Source of the DNA: Pandoraea terrae
GTDB lineage: Bacteria; Pseudomonadota; Gammaproteobacteria; Burkholderiales; Burkholderiaceae
Length of the DNA stretch: 64,000 nt
Direction: 5' to 3'
Assembly (NCBI RefSeq): GCF_902459695.1
Contig: NZ_CABPRZ010000032.1
Location: 1 to 64,000 of the forward strand
This document shows, one piece after another, positions 28,296-37,648 of the stretch; the first letter of the stretch is position 1; each line of letters starts with the position of its first letter. The translations under genes and the position numbers were made by a program. The notes under the pieces are model-generated. The model worked only from the letters and a program-made list of their open reading frames with translations, did no database searches and was not told the origin of the DNA.

Positions 28296-28778
28296 TTAGC
28301 GGTCATTCCACGCATCGGTGAACTTGATATTGCCGTCGGTGTAATGCCATGTGATGCGCTCGTACATCATGGAAACTGACTCCATGTGATTGAGCTGCGA
28401 CATGCTCATCACTTTGGTATTCGCCATGCCGGGATTGACGCCGGTGATCTTCACGTCTTCGAGCAGCATCGCGAAATACAGCTCCTCGCGCCCGTTATTG
28501 TTGATTCGATATCAGCGCAACTCAGCAGATTCCAGGGTTTGACCCGTTGCGACGGCTTTGTACAGATACGGACTCGACGCATCGAACTCCTTTTCGAGGG
28601 ACATCGGAGAGTGCATGCGGGTGCCGGTGATAATTCCGCTCTGGCCATCCACGGGCAGCGTAAGGCCGTGGCTGAATCCAATGATCTCGATACTTCCCTC
28701 TCGTCCCTGAACGGTCGAGGAGCCCTTGATGTCGGTGCCGCCGTCATCCTTGAGCCACAGATGCGCTGGAATTGCCAT
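28296..28778 (-). pseudogene. hcp: Hcp (type VI secretion tube protein), interrupted by an in-frame opal codon
   Basis: 160 codons from the ATG at 28778, with GGAG nine bases upstream, to a TAA. The protein reads MAIPAHLWLKDDGGTDIKGS, GREGSIEIIGFSHGL, SSPYLYKAVATGQTLESAELR and then TGA (28512-28514, codon 89). It continues without frame change as YRINNNGREELYFAMLLEDVK to the conserved ITWHYTDGNIKFTDAW end. The stop replaces the Trp that Hcp proteins have before YRIN, a TGG to TGA change. The length matches the E. coli-type Hcp family. No other T6SS component is in the window, so it is an orphan hcp preceding its cargo gene. Confidence 0.87.
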
Positions 28779-28899
28779 AACGTCCATCTCCAAGTAGGTA
28801 AGCGCGATGTTCGCGCGAGGCCGCCACTTATATCGCGGCACAGCGTACGTGGGCAATGGGCAAAGTCCCAATTCAATATTCCGGCGCGACTCAGGCATT

Positions 28900-29129
28900 G
28901 ACTGCGCTCGCACAGGTGCAGCTATCGGAATGAACGACGGTGTCGCCGCCTCCAGTCGCCCCGCCTTGGCCAACCCCAGCCATTTGTGCACGATATTGGC
29001 GTTCATGCCGTACTTGCGCGCCACGCTCGACACCGACTCGTCCGCAGCGTGGCACTCGGCCACAACCACTCGCTGGAATTGTTTCGAGTGGGCGCACCGT
29101 ACGCGCTGAACTGCCAATTCTGTACTCAT
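28900..29129 (-). pseudogene. IS66-type tnpA remnant fused in frame upstream of hcp
   Basis: From the ATG at 29129 the frame reads MSTELAVQRVRCAHSKQFQR, VSSVARKYGMNANIVHKWLG and ATPSFIPIAAP, the helix-turn-helix and following strand of the IS66 accessory protein TnpA. Similarity ends near 28900, and the frame then passes through about 40 unrelated residues into hcp without a stop. The rest of the IS66 element is absent. The exact 3' limit is approximate. Confidence 0.68.
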
Positions 29130-29132
29130 GAA

Positions 29133-29160
29133 AGTGTCCGCTTATTTTTAAGCGGACACT
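29133..29160. repeat. Perfect 28-bp palindrome with TTTT loop at the IS66 remnant boundary
   Basis: 12-bp arms AGTGTCCGCTTA / TAAGCGGACACT around TTTT, three bases upstream of the tnpA remnant start. It may be an element end or a transcription-blocking hairpin protecting the transposase gene from outside transcription. Confidence 0.75.
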
Positions 29161-29411
29161 ATCTGTCGACTCGGCGAGCCCTGCAAGATGGGTTCGCCAG
29201 CTGCTTACCTCTGATCGACCTTTGTTCCGAATAGTTGATCAGTCTTCGTCCCTGCGCGGAACCTGCACATTTGTGGCGGGAATCAAAACACTTCAGTTGA
29301 AACACTGAAGCTGCGCTATGGCTTGTGGGCAATATCGGATCTGCGCCCCCTCTCGCGAGCTGTCCCGGGGGCGTAATGCGATGCAGGCGAATTGAGCACC
29401 GAGGAGGGGGT

Positions 29412-30566
29412 ATGGAGGCTGTGCGTCAGGGAGGAGCGTCAAGATATTTCAGTCGAGGCGAATGGAAGCGATTGCCGGTCTCGAAGGAGGGCGTACAGGT
29501 CTACCGCGTCCCGGATCGCCGGGGCCGAAGTCTCGCTGGGCGCCATCAAGCCATTGTCCGGGCGCTGGAAACGATCAGGAATCGCTCCGCCGATGTCGAG
29601 GGAGAGCAGAAAACGCTTGGCGACGTTTACCAATTCGACAGAACACTCACCACATTGCAGGAGGCCGTTGATCAACTTGGGCGCCGATGGCGGCTCAGCA
29701 GTCCCATTGGCAAACCTTGGGGTGCGCGATCGCTCAAGGGCTCTGCTGCCGACGTGCAACGGGCGCTGGATCTGTATCAAAAATCGATCCATGCGCTGGA
29801 ACGGCGGTTTGACATCGTGGATCGCTATAGAGCAAACGAATTGAGCCGAACGGAGGCAAATCGCGAGATCGCCGCGTTGTCCCCTCGTGTTGGCGATCTA
29901 CTCAAAGAGGCGCGGGCATGTATCCCGAAGGAGAAACGCCGCATCCGAACCAAATGCGCAATGATCCTGGGCGTGACGCTGGTCGCCTTGACCTTGACGG
30001 CGCTCGCCTCAACGGCGGTCGGCCTGGTGCCAATAGGCATCGGCTTGGTCCTGACATTGACGGGTTCGCTATTGACGGCGACAAACGGTATCGCCAGTCA
30101 CCTGATTTTTCAGCGCAATCCGGCTTGGGGGGCGCTTGAGAAGGCATTCGATGAATGCGAACTTCTATTTGAGAATCTGGAGAAAAGTATGTGGGCAAAC
30201 GTGAGTATCCAAGTAACGGCCTTGGAAAGGCACATGGCGGAGATTGAGAAGCTGACGGATACGCGACTAGCCAGGACAGAGACGCGACTTGCGCAAATCG
30301 GGAGCGCTCAGGCTGAAAACAACAACGCGCTGTTGGCCGCGATTGCCTCGGTCAAGCAAAGCGGAATCGCCGACAAAAATGCAGTCAGAGAGTTATTGAC
30401 GAAAACGCTAGAGGACTTCGCACAGCAGCAGCGCGAACAAATGGAAGCGCATTTCCTGGACGTTCGAGAAAGTCTCCGGCAAGAATTTGCAGGGGCCAGG
30501 GCGCAAGGTACCGAAATGCAACAGTCATCGGGGCAGCGTCGGGATATGGCGTCGAGCCGTCTCTGA
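29412..30566 (+). CDS. Unrecognised two-TM protein with C-terminal coiled coil
   Basis: 384 residues from the ATG after GAGGAGGGGGT; an upstream in-frame start at 29325 has no such site. The N-terminal 180 residues are soluble, charged and mostly helical (RSLAGRHQAIVRALETIR... LYQKSIHALERRFDIVDRYR). Two adjoining hydrophobic helices lie at about 183-204 and 206-226. The last 140 residues are predicted coiled coil with HMAEIEKLTDTRLARTETRL. There is no signal peptide. A hydrophobic hairpin flanked by coiled coil is seen in some secreted translocators and effectors, but I do not recognise a family. It lies between the decayed mobile island and tex, so recent acquisition is plausible. Confidence 0.75.
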   Translation: MEAVRQGGASRYFSRGEWKRLPVSKEGVQVYRVPDRRGRSLAGRHQAIVRALETIRNRSADVEGEQKTLGDVYQFDRTLTTLQEAVDQLGRRWRLSSPIGKPWGARSLKGSAADVQRALDLYQKSIHALERRFDIVDRYRANELSRTEANREIAALSPRVGDLLKEARACIPKEKRRIRTKCAMILGVTLVALTLTALASTAVGLVPIGIGLVLTLTGSLLTATNGIASHLIFQRNPAWGALEKAFDECELLFENLEKSMWANVSIQVTALERHMAEIEKLTDTRLARTETRLAQIGSAQAENNNALLAAIASVKQSGIADKNAVRELLTKTLEDFAQQQREQMEAHFLDVRESLRQEFAGARAQGTEMQQSSGQRRDMASSRL

Positions 30567-30633
30567 TGCTTCAGGAGGTGTGAATGCGTGAGGTCCTGCG
30601 CCGCTGCACATCCTCGGTATCTCCGAATCCGCC

Positions 30634-30665
30634 AAAAACAAACGGGAGCGTCTCCACGCTCCCGT
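30634..30665 (-). terminator. Intrinsic terminator of tex
   Basis: 9-bp stem ACGGGAGCG / CGCTCCCGT (30642-30665) with a six-base loop. Read on the minus strand it is followed by TTGTTTTT. It sits about 50 bases past the tex stop. Confidence 0.85.
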
Positions 30666-30712
30666 CTGTCATTTTGATGCCGCGCAACGGCAAGGCTTTC
30701 GCGCTGTTGGCC

Positions 30713-33061
30713 TTAACGCTTGAGCTTCGCGAACGCCGCCGCCATGGCGCTGACCTGCTCCGGCTCACGCGGGCGCGGCTGCGCACGGCCACCGCCATTG
30801 CCACGGCTGCCACCGCCATTGCCGCCGCCGCCGCCACCGCTACCCGGGCGATCGCTCGCACCGGCCACCGGCAGGTCATCGGCCAGGCGCATCGTCAGCG
30901 AAATGCGCTGGCGCCGCGGGTCGACCTCGAGCACCTTCACCTTCACGATGTCGCCGGCCTTCACCACTTCATGCGGGTCCTTGATGAACTTCGTGGACAT
31001 GGCCGACACGTGGACGAGGCCGTCCTGGTGCACGCCAATATCGATGAACGCGCCAAATGCGGCCACGTTCGTCACGACGCCTTCGAGCTGCATGCCCGGC
31101 TTCAGGTCGGTGAGCTTCTCCACGCCTTCCTGGAACGTCGCCGTCTTGAACTCCGGGCGCGGATCGCGGCCCGGTTTCTCCAATTCCGTCAGGATGTCCT
31201 TGACGGTCGGCAGGCCGAATCGTTCGTCGACGAATTCCGTCGGCGACACACCGCGAACCGCCTCGCGGTTGCCCATGACACCGGCAATGTCCTTCTTGAT
31301 CTTCGCGAGAATGCGCTCCACGACCGGATACGCTTCCGGGTGGACGGACGAGCGGTCCAGTGGATTGTCGCCCGCGTTGATGCGCAGGAAGCCTGCCGCC
31401 TGCTCAAACGTCTTGTCGCCCAGGCGCGGCACCTTTTTCAGCGACTCGCGATTCGCGAACGGGCCATTGCTGTCGCGGAAGTCCACGATATTTTTTGCCA
31501 GCGTGCCGTTGAGCCCCGAAACGCGCGCCAGCAGCGGCGCTGATGCCGTGTTCACGTCGACACCGACCGCATTGACGCAATCCTCGACCACCGCATCGAG
31601 CATGCGCGCGAGTTCGCGCTGGTTTACGTCATGCTGGTACTGGCCGACGCCGATCGCCTTCGGCTCGATCTTGACGAGTTCGGCCAGCGGATCCTGGAGG
31701 CGGCGGGCAATCGAGACCGCGCCGCGCAACGACACGTCCAGCTCCGGAAATTCGCGTGCGGCGAATTCGGAGGCCGAATACACCGACGCGCCGGCTTCCG
31801 ACACGACGATCTTTTGCAGCCTCAGTTCCGGGTGACGCTTCATCAAATCGAGCGCCAACTTGTCGGTTTCGCGCGACGCCGTGCCATTGCCGATGCTGAT
31901 CAGCTCCGCGCCGGTGGCTGCCGCGAGCTTCGCCAGACGCGAGATCGAGCCGTCCCAGTCGCGGCGCGGCTCGTGCGGATAGATCGTGTCGGTACCCAGC
32001 AGCTTGCCCGTGTTGTCGACGACGGCGACCTTCACGCCCGTACGAATACCCGGGTCGAGACCGATCACGGCCTTCGGGCCGGCCGGCGCGGCCAGCAGCA
32101 AGGCCTTCAGGTTGCGCGCGAACACGCGAATGGCTTCGCTTTCAGCCGTTTCCCGCAATTGCGTGAGCAATTCCGATTCCAGATGCGGCTGCACCTTGAC
32201 GCGCCAGCACCAGCGGCATACGTCGGCGAGCCACTTGTCGGCCGGGCGGTTCTGGTTGCGAATGCCGAAATGCCCCGCGATCACCCCTTCGCCGGGATGC
32301 GGCACTTGCGCATCGAGCTCTTCGCCGAGTCCCAGCTTGACCATCAGGATGCCGAGATTGCGGCCGCGGAAGAGGGCAAGCGCGCGGTGCGACGGCACCG
32401 AGGCGATGCTCTCGGCATAGTCGTAGTAATCGCGGAATTTCTCGCCTTCCTCGCTTTCCTTGCCTTCGACGACCTTCGAGGACACGACACCTTGCGTCCA
32501 CAGATAGTCGCGCAGCTTGCCCAGCAGTTCGGCCGTTTCGCCGAACTGTTCGGACAGGATGTCGCGCGCGCCGTCGAGGGCGGCCTTGACGTCGGCGACG
32601 CCTTTTTCCGCGTCGACGAACTTGGCCGCTTCGGTTTGCGGATCCAGCATCGGATCGGCCATCAGCGCCTGCGCCAGCGGTTCGAGGCCGGCCTCGCGGG
32701 CAATCTGGGCACGCGTGCGGCGCTTGGGTTTGTAGGGGAGGTAAAGATCCTCGAGCGTCTGCTTCGTGTCAGCGGCCTCGATCGCCGTGCGCAGCGCGTC
32801 GGTCAGCTTGCCCTGTTCGTCGATGCTTTGCAGGATCGCGGCACGGCGATCCTCGAGTTCGCGCAGGTAGAGCAGACGTTCCTCGAGGTTGCGCAGCTGC
32901 GTATCGTCGAGATTGTCGGTGACTTCCTTGCGGTAGCGCGCGATGAACGGCACGGTGGCGCCTTCGTCCAGCAATTGAACGGCGGCGGCGACCTGACGCG
33001 GCTTAACGTTGAGTTCGTCGGCGATGCGTTGAACGATCTGAAGAGCTACGGTTTGCGTCAT
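30713..33061 (-). CDS. tex: RNA-binding transcription accessory protein Tex
   Basis: 782 residues from the ATG at 33061 ([19 protein letters not shown]); the open frame upstream of it is not Tex-like. Order of parts: the N-terminal helical HTH-like region with ARYRKEVT, a YqgF-like RNase H-fold domain ([16 protein letters not shown]), helix-hairpin-helix repeats ([37 protein letters not shown]), and an S1 RNA-binding domain (about 656-725, [20 protein letters not shown]). A Gly/Arg-rich tail follows. Tex binds nucleic acids and influences transcription in Bordetella and Pseudomonas. Confidence 0.95.
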   Translation of the reverse strand: MTQTVALQIVQRIADELNVKPRQVAAAVQLLDEGATVPFIARYRKEVTDNLDDTQLRNLEERLLYLRELEDRRAAILQSIDEQGKLTDALRTAIEAADTKQTLEDLYLPYKPKRRTRAQIAREAGLEPLAQALMADPMLDPQTEAAKFVDAEKGVADVKAALDGARDILSEQFGETAELLGKLRDYLWTQGVVSSKVVEGKESEEGEKFRDYYDYAESIASVPSHRALALFRGRNLGILMVKLGLGEELDAQVPHPGEGVIAGHFGIRNQNRPADKWLADVCRWCWRVKVQPHLESELLTQLRETAESEAIRVFARNLKALLLAAPAGPKAVIGLDPGIRTGVKVAVVDNTGKLLGTDTIYPHEPRRDWDGSISRLAKLAAATGAELISIGNGTASRETDKLALDLMKRHPELRLQKIVVSEAGASVYSASEFAAREFPELDVSLRGAVSIARRLQDPLAELVKIEPKAIGVGQYQHDVNQRELARMLDAVVEDCVNAVGVDVNTASAPLLARVSGLNGTLAKNIVDFRDSNGPFANRESLKKVPRLGDKTFEQAAGFLRINAGDNPLDRSSVHPEAYPVVERILAKIKKDIAGVMGNREAVRGVSPTEFVDERFGLPTVKDILTELEKPGRDPRPEFKTATFQEGVEKLTDLKPGMQLEGVVTNVAAFGAFIDIGVHQDGLVHVSAMSTKFIKDPHEVVKAGDIVKVKVLEVDPRRQRISLTMRLADDLPVAGASDRPGSGGGGGGNGGGSRGNGGGRAQPRPREPEQVSAMAAAFAKLKR

Positions 33062-33274
33062 GAGTGTTGCGAATTGCCTTGAACGGAGCCTTTGACATCG
33101 GCAGCCCGCACCAGCGGCGGGCGTGCGGCGGGATCGCACCCGCCGCGCTTGCTCGTGCCGCGCCGCGAATTCCCGCGCCGGCGGCACAAGTGCCAAGAGC
33201 GAGGCATTTTGCCATAAACCGCGGGCGCGTCCGGTCGTGGAATGCTAAAATTTGGCATCACTTCGCTCAACCTC

Positions 33275-34126
33275 ATGATTTCCTTCGCAAAAAAGTTTTC
33301 GCTCAGCCCGCTCGCCGCCTGCATTGTGTTCGCACTTGCTGCCGTGCCGGCTGCGCCTGCCTTCGCGCAGGGCCAGACTGCCGCCGAATCGATGGGGCGC
33401 TTGCCGCACCAGATCGAGGCGCCAAAAGCCCCGTACGACGCTACCGCCGATCGCGTCGCGCCGGCTTCCGCCGCCGCGCCGAACGCCAGCGACGCCATCC
33501 CGCCCGTGGATGACAACCTGAATCTGCACCCGGAAGCGTCCGATTTCGACGGCCGCCGTGCGCTGCTCGACCGGCAGCGCGCGTGGGCCGAGTATCGTTT
33601 TTCCGAAGCCGAGTACGAATGCGCTTCGAAGTTCTTCGTGACGTCGTGCGTTGAGAGCGCGCGCGAAAAGCGCCGCGAAGAACTGAAAGCCATTCGCAGC
33701 CAGCGCCTGGTGCTGGACGACGATGTGCGCCGTGCGCGCGCCGAAGAACGGGAGACGCGGCTGGCGGAAAAGAAGGCGCAGGAAGCGGCCGAGGCGACGC
33801 AGAAAGAGGCCGAACGCCGGGCTAACGTCGAGAGCTATCAGAACAAGCAGGCCGAGTATCAGCAGCGCGTGACCGAACGCACCGGACACGCGCCGGAACG
33901 CGCGGCCAACGCGGCGGCGCACGACGCGAAACAGGCCGAGCGGCAGCAGAAGCTCCAGGAAGCGCAGAAATCGGCGGCGCAGAAGGCGGCGGAACGCGAG
34001 GAAAACGTGCGCAAGTATCAACAGAAGCAACAGGAAGCCATCGAGCGGCAGCAGAAGTCCGACGAACGCAAGGCGAAAGCGGCCGAAGGCGATAATTCCC
34101 CCCGGAACGCGTTGCCGGGCAAATAA
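33275..34126 (+). CDS. Secreted coiled-coil protein of unknown function
   Basis: 283 residues from the ATG at 33275, which gives a compact Sec signal peptide (MISFAKKFSL...APAFAQ). An ATG at 33242 would add 11 residues; neither has a clear ribosome binding site. After a low-complexity segment comes a charged motif (DFDGRRALLDRQRAWAEYRFSEAEYECASKFF split by two Cys, CASKFFVTSC) and then about 130 residues of Ala/Glu/Lys/Arg/Gln coiled coil. This type is conserved as a hypothetical protein in Burkholderiales. Probably periplasmic. Confidence 0.75.
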   Translation: MISFAKKFSLSPLAACIVFALAAVPAAPAFAQGQTAAESMGRLPHQIEAPKAPYDATADRVAPASAAAPNASDAIPPVDDNLNLHPEASDFDGRRALLDRQRAWAEYRFSEAEYECASKFFVTSCVESAREKRREELKAIRSQRLVLDDDVRRARAEERETRLAEKKAQEAAEATQKEAERRANVESYQNKQAEYQQRVTERTGHAPERAANAAAHDAKQAERQQKLQEAQKSAAQKAAEREENVRKYQQKQQEAIERQQKSDERKAKAAEGDNSPRNALPGK

Positions 34127-34180
34127 GCCGTGGCATGCCGTCGGCGGGAAGCATTTGTCGAGTAGCGAGAGGAGCGTGCG

Positions 34181-34384
34181 ATGCAGCAGGACCTTCATTC
34201 CGTACAGTGGCGCATCATCGAACTGCAGATCGAGCACCGCGATCTCGATTACCTGATAGATAAGCTGCTGACGGAGCCGACGTACGATGAACTCCAGGTC
34301 AGCCGCCTGAAGAAGCGGCGGCTGAAGATCAAGGACACCATTACGCTGCTGCAAGTGCAGCAGACACCCGACCAGCCCGCCTAG
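34181..34384 (+). CDS. DUF465 (YdcH-like) small helical protein
   Basis: 67 residues with GAGGAG upstream. A short all-helical protein: HSVQWRIIELQIEHRDLDYLIDKL, a break at EPTYDELQ, and SRLKKRRLKIKDTITLLQ, matching the DUF465/YdcH pattern in which the RLKKRRLxLKD stretch is the most conserved part. Function unknown. Confidence 0.85.
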   Translation: MQQDLHSVQWRIIELQIEHRDLDYLIDKLLTEPTYDELQVSRLKKRRLKIKDTITLLQVQQTPDQPA

Positions 34385-34443
34385 GTGGGCGGTTGCCGTT
34401 TTTCTGACGGACCCGTTGCGGTTCGTCGCACCCAGTAGCCGTT

Positions 34444-36726
34444 TTGACCGAATCCGCCACACCCCGCGAGACGTCTGCCGACACGTCGTCCTCCGCACCC
34501 GACGCCGCCACGCCGGCCGCCGCCGCGACATTTCACGGACTTGCGCCGCTTGCTGCCAGGCGCGTGCGCGAGCTCGAGGAAATTTTCGGCGACGGCGGCA
34601 TGCTGTCGCGCGCCATTGACGGTTATCGCAGCCGCGAGCCGCAGCGAGAAATGGCGCGCGCCGTCGCTGCCGCCATGGACTCGCACGACACCTTGATCGC
34701 CGAGGCCGGCACCGGCACCGGCAAGACGTACGCCTATCTTGTGCCCGCCATGCTGTGGGGCGGCAAGACGATCATCTCGACCGGCACGAAGCATTTGCAG
34801 GATCAGCTGTTCGGCCGCGACATTCCGACCGTGCGCCGCGCATTGGCCATGCCCGTCACGGTGGCGATGCTCAAGGGACGGTCGAATTACCTGTGCCACT
34901 ACTATCTGGAACGCACACAGCAGGAGGGCCGGCTCGGCTCGCGCCACGAAGCGGCGCAACTGCGTGAGATCGCCGTATTCGCGCAGGTCACCCATAGCGG
35001 CGACAAGGCCGAGCTGGCGAGCGTGCCGGAAAATGCGCCGATCTGGGCGCACGTGACATCCACGCGCGATAACTGCCTCGGTCAGGAGTGCCCGCGCTAC
35101 AAGGACTGCTTCGTGATGCAGGCCCGCAAGGAAGCGCAGCAGGCCGACATCGTGGTCGTGAACCACCACCTGTTCTTCGCCGACGTGATGCTGCGCGACA
35201 CGGGCATGGCCGAGCTGCTGCCGAACGCCAACACCATCATTTTCGACGAAGCGCACCAGTTGCCCGAAACGGCCACCCTGTTCTTCGGGGAGACGGTGTC
35301 GACGGGGCAATTTCTGGAATTGGCGCGCGACACGGTGGCCGAAGGCCTGATCCACGCGCGCGACGCGGCCGAGTGGGTCAAGCTCGGCGCCAGTGTCGAG
35401 CGGACCGCGCGCGATGTTCGTCTGACATTCGGGCAGGACAATGTCCGCATGGCGGTCGGCCAATTGCCCCCCAGCCATGGTGTGTTCGACGCCCTCGATG
35501 CTCTCGATGCCGCCCTGCAGGACTTGATCGAAACGCTTCAGCATCAGGCAGAACGTGCCGAATCGCTTGGCGCGTGCCTGCGTCGTGCGACCGAACTGCA
35601 TCAGCAACTGGAACGTTGGCGCATGGGCGTCAATCCGCCTTCGCCGGGCGAGACGCCGGCTGAGGATGCCGATGCCCCGCGCGTGACGGACGGCAAACGG
35701 GAAAAGGCGGCCAAAGCCGCCAAGGCGGCGCGTGAACGCGAAGCGCTTGAAGCCGCTTTCAAGGCGAAAACGGCGGCGGAATTGTCGGTGGACGCCGGGG
35801 CCGGTGCAAACGCGCCCGCAGCGGCAAAGGCGGCAGATGCATCCGGCGACGTGCCGGAAAACGTCAGATGGATTGAAGTGTTTTCGCAGGCCGTGCAGTT
35901 GCATCAAACGCCGCTGTCGATCGCGCCGATTTTCGCGAAGCAGCGGGGCGGTGCGCCGCGCGCCTGGGTTTTCACCTCGGCGACACTGTCTGTGCGGGGA
36001 AATTTCGCACACTACGCCGCTCAGTTGGGGCTCGATGCGAACAAATCGCTGACGCTGGCCAGTCCCTTCGACTACGAAAATCAGAGTTTGCTGTATGTGC
36101 CGCGCGGGCTGCCGCAGCCGTCGGCGCCGGGGTTCACGGATGCCGTGCTCGATGCCGCGTTGCCGGTGCTCGAAGTCAGCGGCGGGCGCGCGTTCGTCCT
36201 GTGCACGACGCTTCGCGCCGTGAATCGGGCGGCCGAGCGGCTTCGCGACGAATTTGAGCGCCGTGGCTGGGATTACCCGTTGCTGGTGCAGGGCGAGGCG
36301 AGCCGCACCGAACTGCTCGACCGGTTCCGTGCCCTGGGCAACGCCGTCCTGATCGGCAGTCAAAGCTTCTGGGAAGGCGTGGACGTGCGTGGGGAGGCCC
36401 TGTCGCTGGTGATCATCGACAAGTTGCCATTCGCACCGCCCGACGATCCGGTGCTGGCGGCACGCCTCGACGCCCTGACGAAAAAGGGTCTGAGCCCGTT
36501 TGCCGTGCATCAGTTGCCGCAGGCCGTCATCACGCTGAAGCAGGGGGCGGGGCGTTTGATTCGTTCCGAGGGCGACCGGGGCGTGTTGATGATCTGCGAT
36601 CCCCGTCTTGTCGACAAACCTTACGGCCGCCGTATCTGGCAGAGCTTGCCGCCATTCAAGCGCACGCGCGAGCTGCCCATCGTGCGCGGATTCTTCGACG
36701 AACCGGATAGCCCGCCATCCGCCTGA
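34444..36726 (+). CDS. dinG: ATP-dependent DNA helicase, DinG/YoaA type (XPD-like, Fe-S)
   Basis: 760 residues from a TTG start, the only usable one before the conserved region. Superfamily 2 helicase with Walker A AGTGTGKT (88-95), a DEAH box (FDEAHQLP), and four cysteines placed as in XPD-like enzymes (Cys151, Cys211, Cys216, Cys222) that should hold a 4Fe-4S cluster. C-terminal helicase motifs include SQSFWEGVDVRGE and QGAGRLIRSEGDRG. An Ala/Lys-rich insertion near residues 400-475 is unusual but in frame. Acts on branched or R-loop DNA in repair. DinG and YoaA are not separated with certainty. Confidence 0.9.
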   Translation: MTESATPRETSADTSSSAPDAATPAAAATFHGLAPLAARRVRELEEIFGDGGMLSRAIDGYRSREPQREMARAVAAAMDSHDTLIAEAGTGTGKTYAYLVPAMLWGGKTIISTGTKHLQDQLFGRDIPTVRRALAMPVTVAMLKGRSNYLCHYYLERTQQEGRLGSRHEAAQLREIAVFAQVTHSGDKAELASVPENAPIWAHVTSTRDNCLGQECPRYKDCFVMQARKEAQQADIVVVNHHLFFADVMLRDTGMAELLPNANTIIFDEAHQLPETATLFFGETVSTGQFLELARDTVAEGLIHARDAAEWVKLGASVERTARDVRLTFGQDNVRMAVGQLPPSHGVFDALDALDAALQDLIETLQHQAERAESLGACLRRATELHQQLERWRMGVNPPSPGETPAEDADAPRVTDGKREKAAKAAKAAREREALEAAFKAKTAAELSVDAGAGANAPAAAKAADASGDVPENVRWIEVFSQAVQLHQTPLSIAPIFAKQRGGAPRAWVFTSATLSVRGNFAHYAAQLGLDANKSLTLASPFDYENQSLLYVPRGLPQPSAPGFTDAVLDAALPVLEVSGGRAFVLCTTLRAVNRAAERLRDEFERRGWDYPLLVQGEASRTELLDRFRALGNAVLIGSQSFWEGVDVRGEALSLVIIDKLPFAPPDDPVLAARLDALTKKGLSPFAVHQLPQAVITLKQGAGRLIRSEGDRGVLMICDPRLVDKPYGRRIWQSLPPFKRTRELPIVRGFFDEPDSPPSA

Positions 36727-36750
36727 CGGCGCCCGAAATGCACTGGCAAT

Positions 36751-36784
36751 AAAAAATCCCTCGCCGTGGCGAGGGATTTTCTTT
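36751..36784. terminator. Bidirectional terminator between the helicase gene and bamD
   Basis: 13-bp stem AAAATCCCTCGCC / GGCGAGGGATTTT (36753-36780). A-run before and T-run after make it work in both directions, between two converging genes. Confidence 0.92.
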
Positions 36785-36808
36785 ATCGCACACCCGCGGG
36801 CGGGCCGC

Positions 36809-37627
36809 TTACTTCCAGAGCTGCCACCACGACTTGTCCGGATTCTTGCGGCGGTAGCCGAGCGTCAGGTAGTCGCTCTTCGGGTACGTTGCCGCCATCA
36901 CACGCTTGGCGTCATCGCGCAATTGCGTCATGCCGAGCGCGTCATAAGAGCGGATCATGATGCCCAGCGCGTCTTCATTGGCGGGCGCTTGATCGTAGTC
37001 CTTCAGGGCCGTTTGCGCACGGTTCACGGCGGCCAGATATGCGCCGCGGCGATAGTAGTACTCGGCGGCGTGCACTTCATGCGCGGCCATCGCATTGACG
37101 GCGTAGCGCATGCGCAGGGCGGCATCCGGCGCGTACTTGCTGTTCGGATAGTGCTCGACCAGGTACTTGAAGCTGTCGTAGGCGTCGCGAAGTGCCTTCG
37201 GATCGCGTTCTGACAGGTCCTGGCCGCTGAAGCGGCCGAACAGACCCAGATCGTCGTTGAAGTTGATCAGGCCCTTGAGGTAATAGGCGTAGTCGATCGA
37301 CGGGCTGTCCGGATGCAGCTTGATGAAGCGGTCGACGGACGTCAGCGCCTGCGCGGAATCATTGTCCTTGTAATAGGAATAGGCGGCGTTGATCTGCGCC
37401 TGCTGGGCGTGCTGGCCGAACGGATCGCGGCCTTCCAGCATTTCATAATACTTGGCGGCCTTCGTGTAATCGCCGCTGTCGAAGGAGTCCTTCGCTTCCG
37501 CGTATAATTTGTTCGTCGACCAGCTGGCCGTTTCGTCGACCTTCTCCGGCAGGATGCCGCAGGCGGCGAGTCCGCCAGCCAGGATTGCGGCCAGCGTCAG
37601 ATGTTTGACAATTTTCAGGGCTTGCAT
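36809..37627 (-). CDS. bamD: Outer membrane protein assembly factor BamD (ComL)
   Basis: 272 residues. Lipoprotein signal with lipobox LAAC (Cys23), then five tetratricopeptide repeats typical of BamD ([76 protein letters not shown] and so on). It is the essential partner of BamA for beta-barrel insertion on the periplasmic side of the outer membrane. Divergent to rluD with about 20 bases between the starts, an arrangement conserved in betaproteobacteria. Confidence 0.95.
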   Translation of the reverse strand: MQALKIVKHLTLAAILAGGLAACGILPEKVDETASWSTNKLYAEAKDSFDSGDYTKAAKYYEMLEGRDPFGQHAQQAQINAAYSYYKDNDSAQALTSVDRFIKLHPDSPSIDYAYYLKGLINFNDDLGLFGRFSGQDLSERDPKALRDAYDSFKYLVEHYPNSKYAPDAALRMRYAVNAMAAHEVHAAEYYYRRGAYLAAVNRAQTALKDYDQAPANEDALGIMIRSYDALGMTQLRDDAKRVMAATYPKSDYLTLGYRRKNPDKSWWQLWK

Positions 37628-37648
37628 GCTCGTTGGCTTCAGTTCTCG

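Noticed and set aside
34381-36510. 709-codon minus-strand frame opposite the DinG-type helicase
   Set aside because: Antisense shadow; helicase motifs and Fe-S cysteines are on the plus strand.
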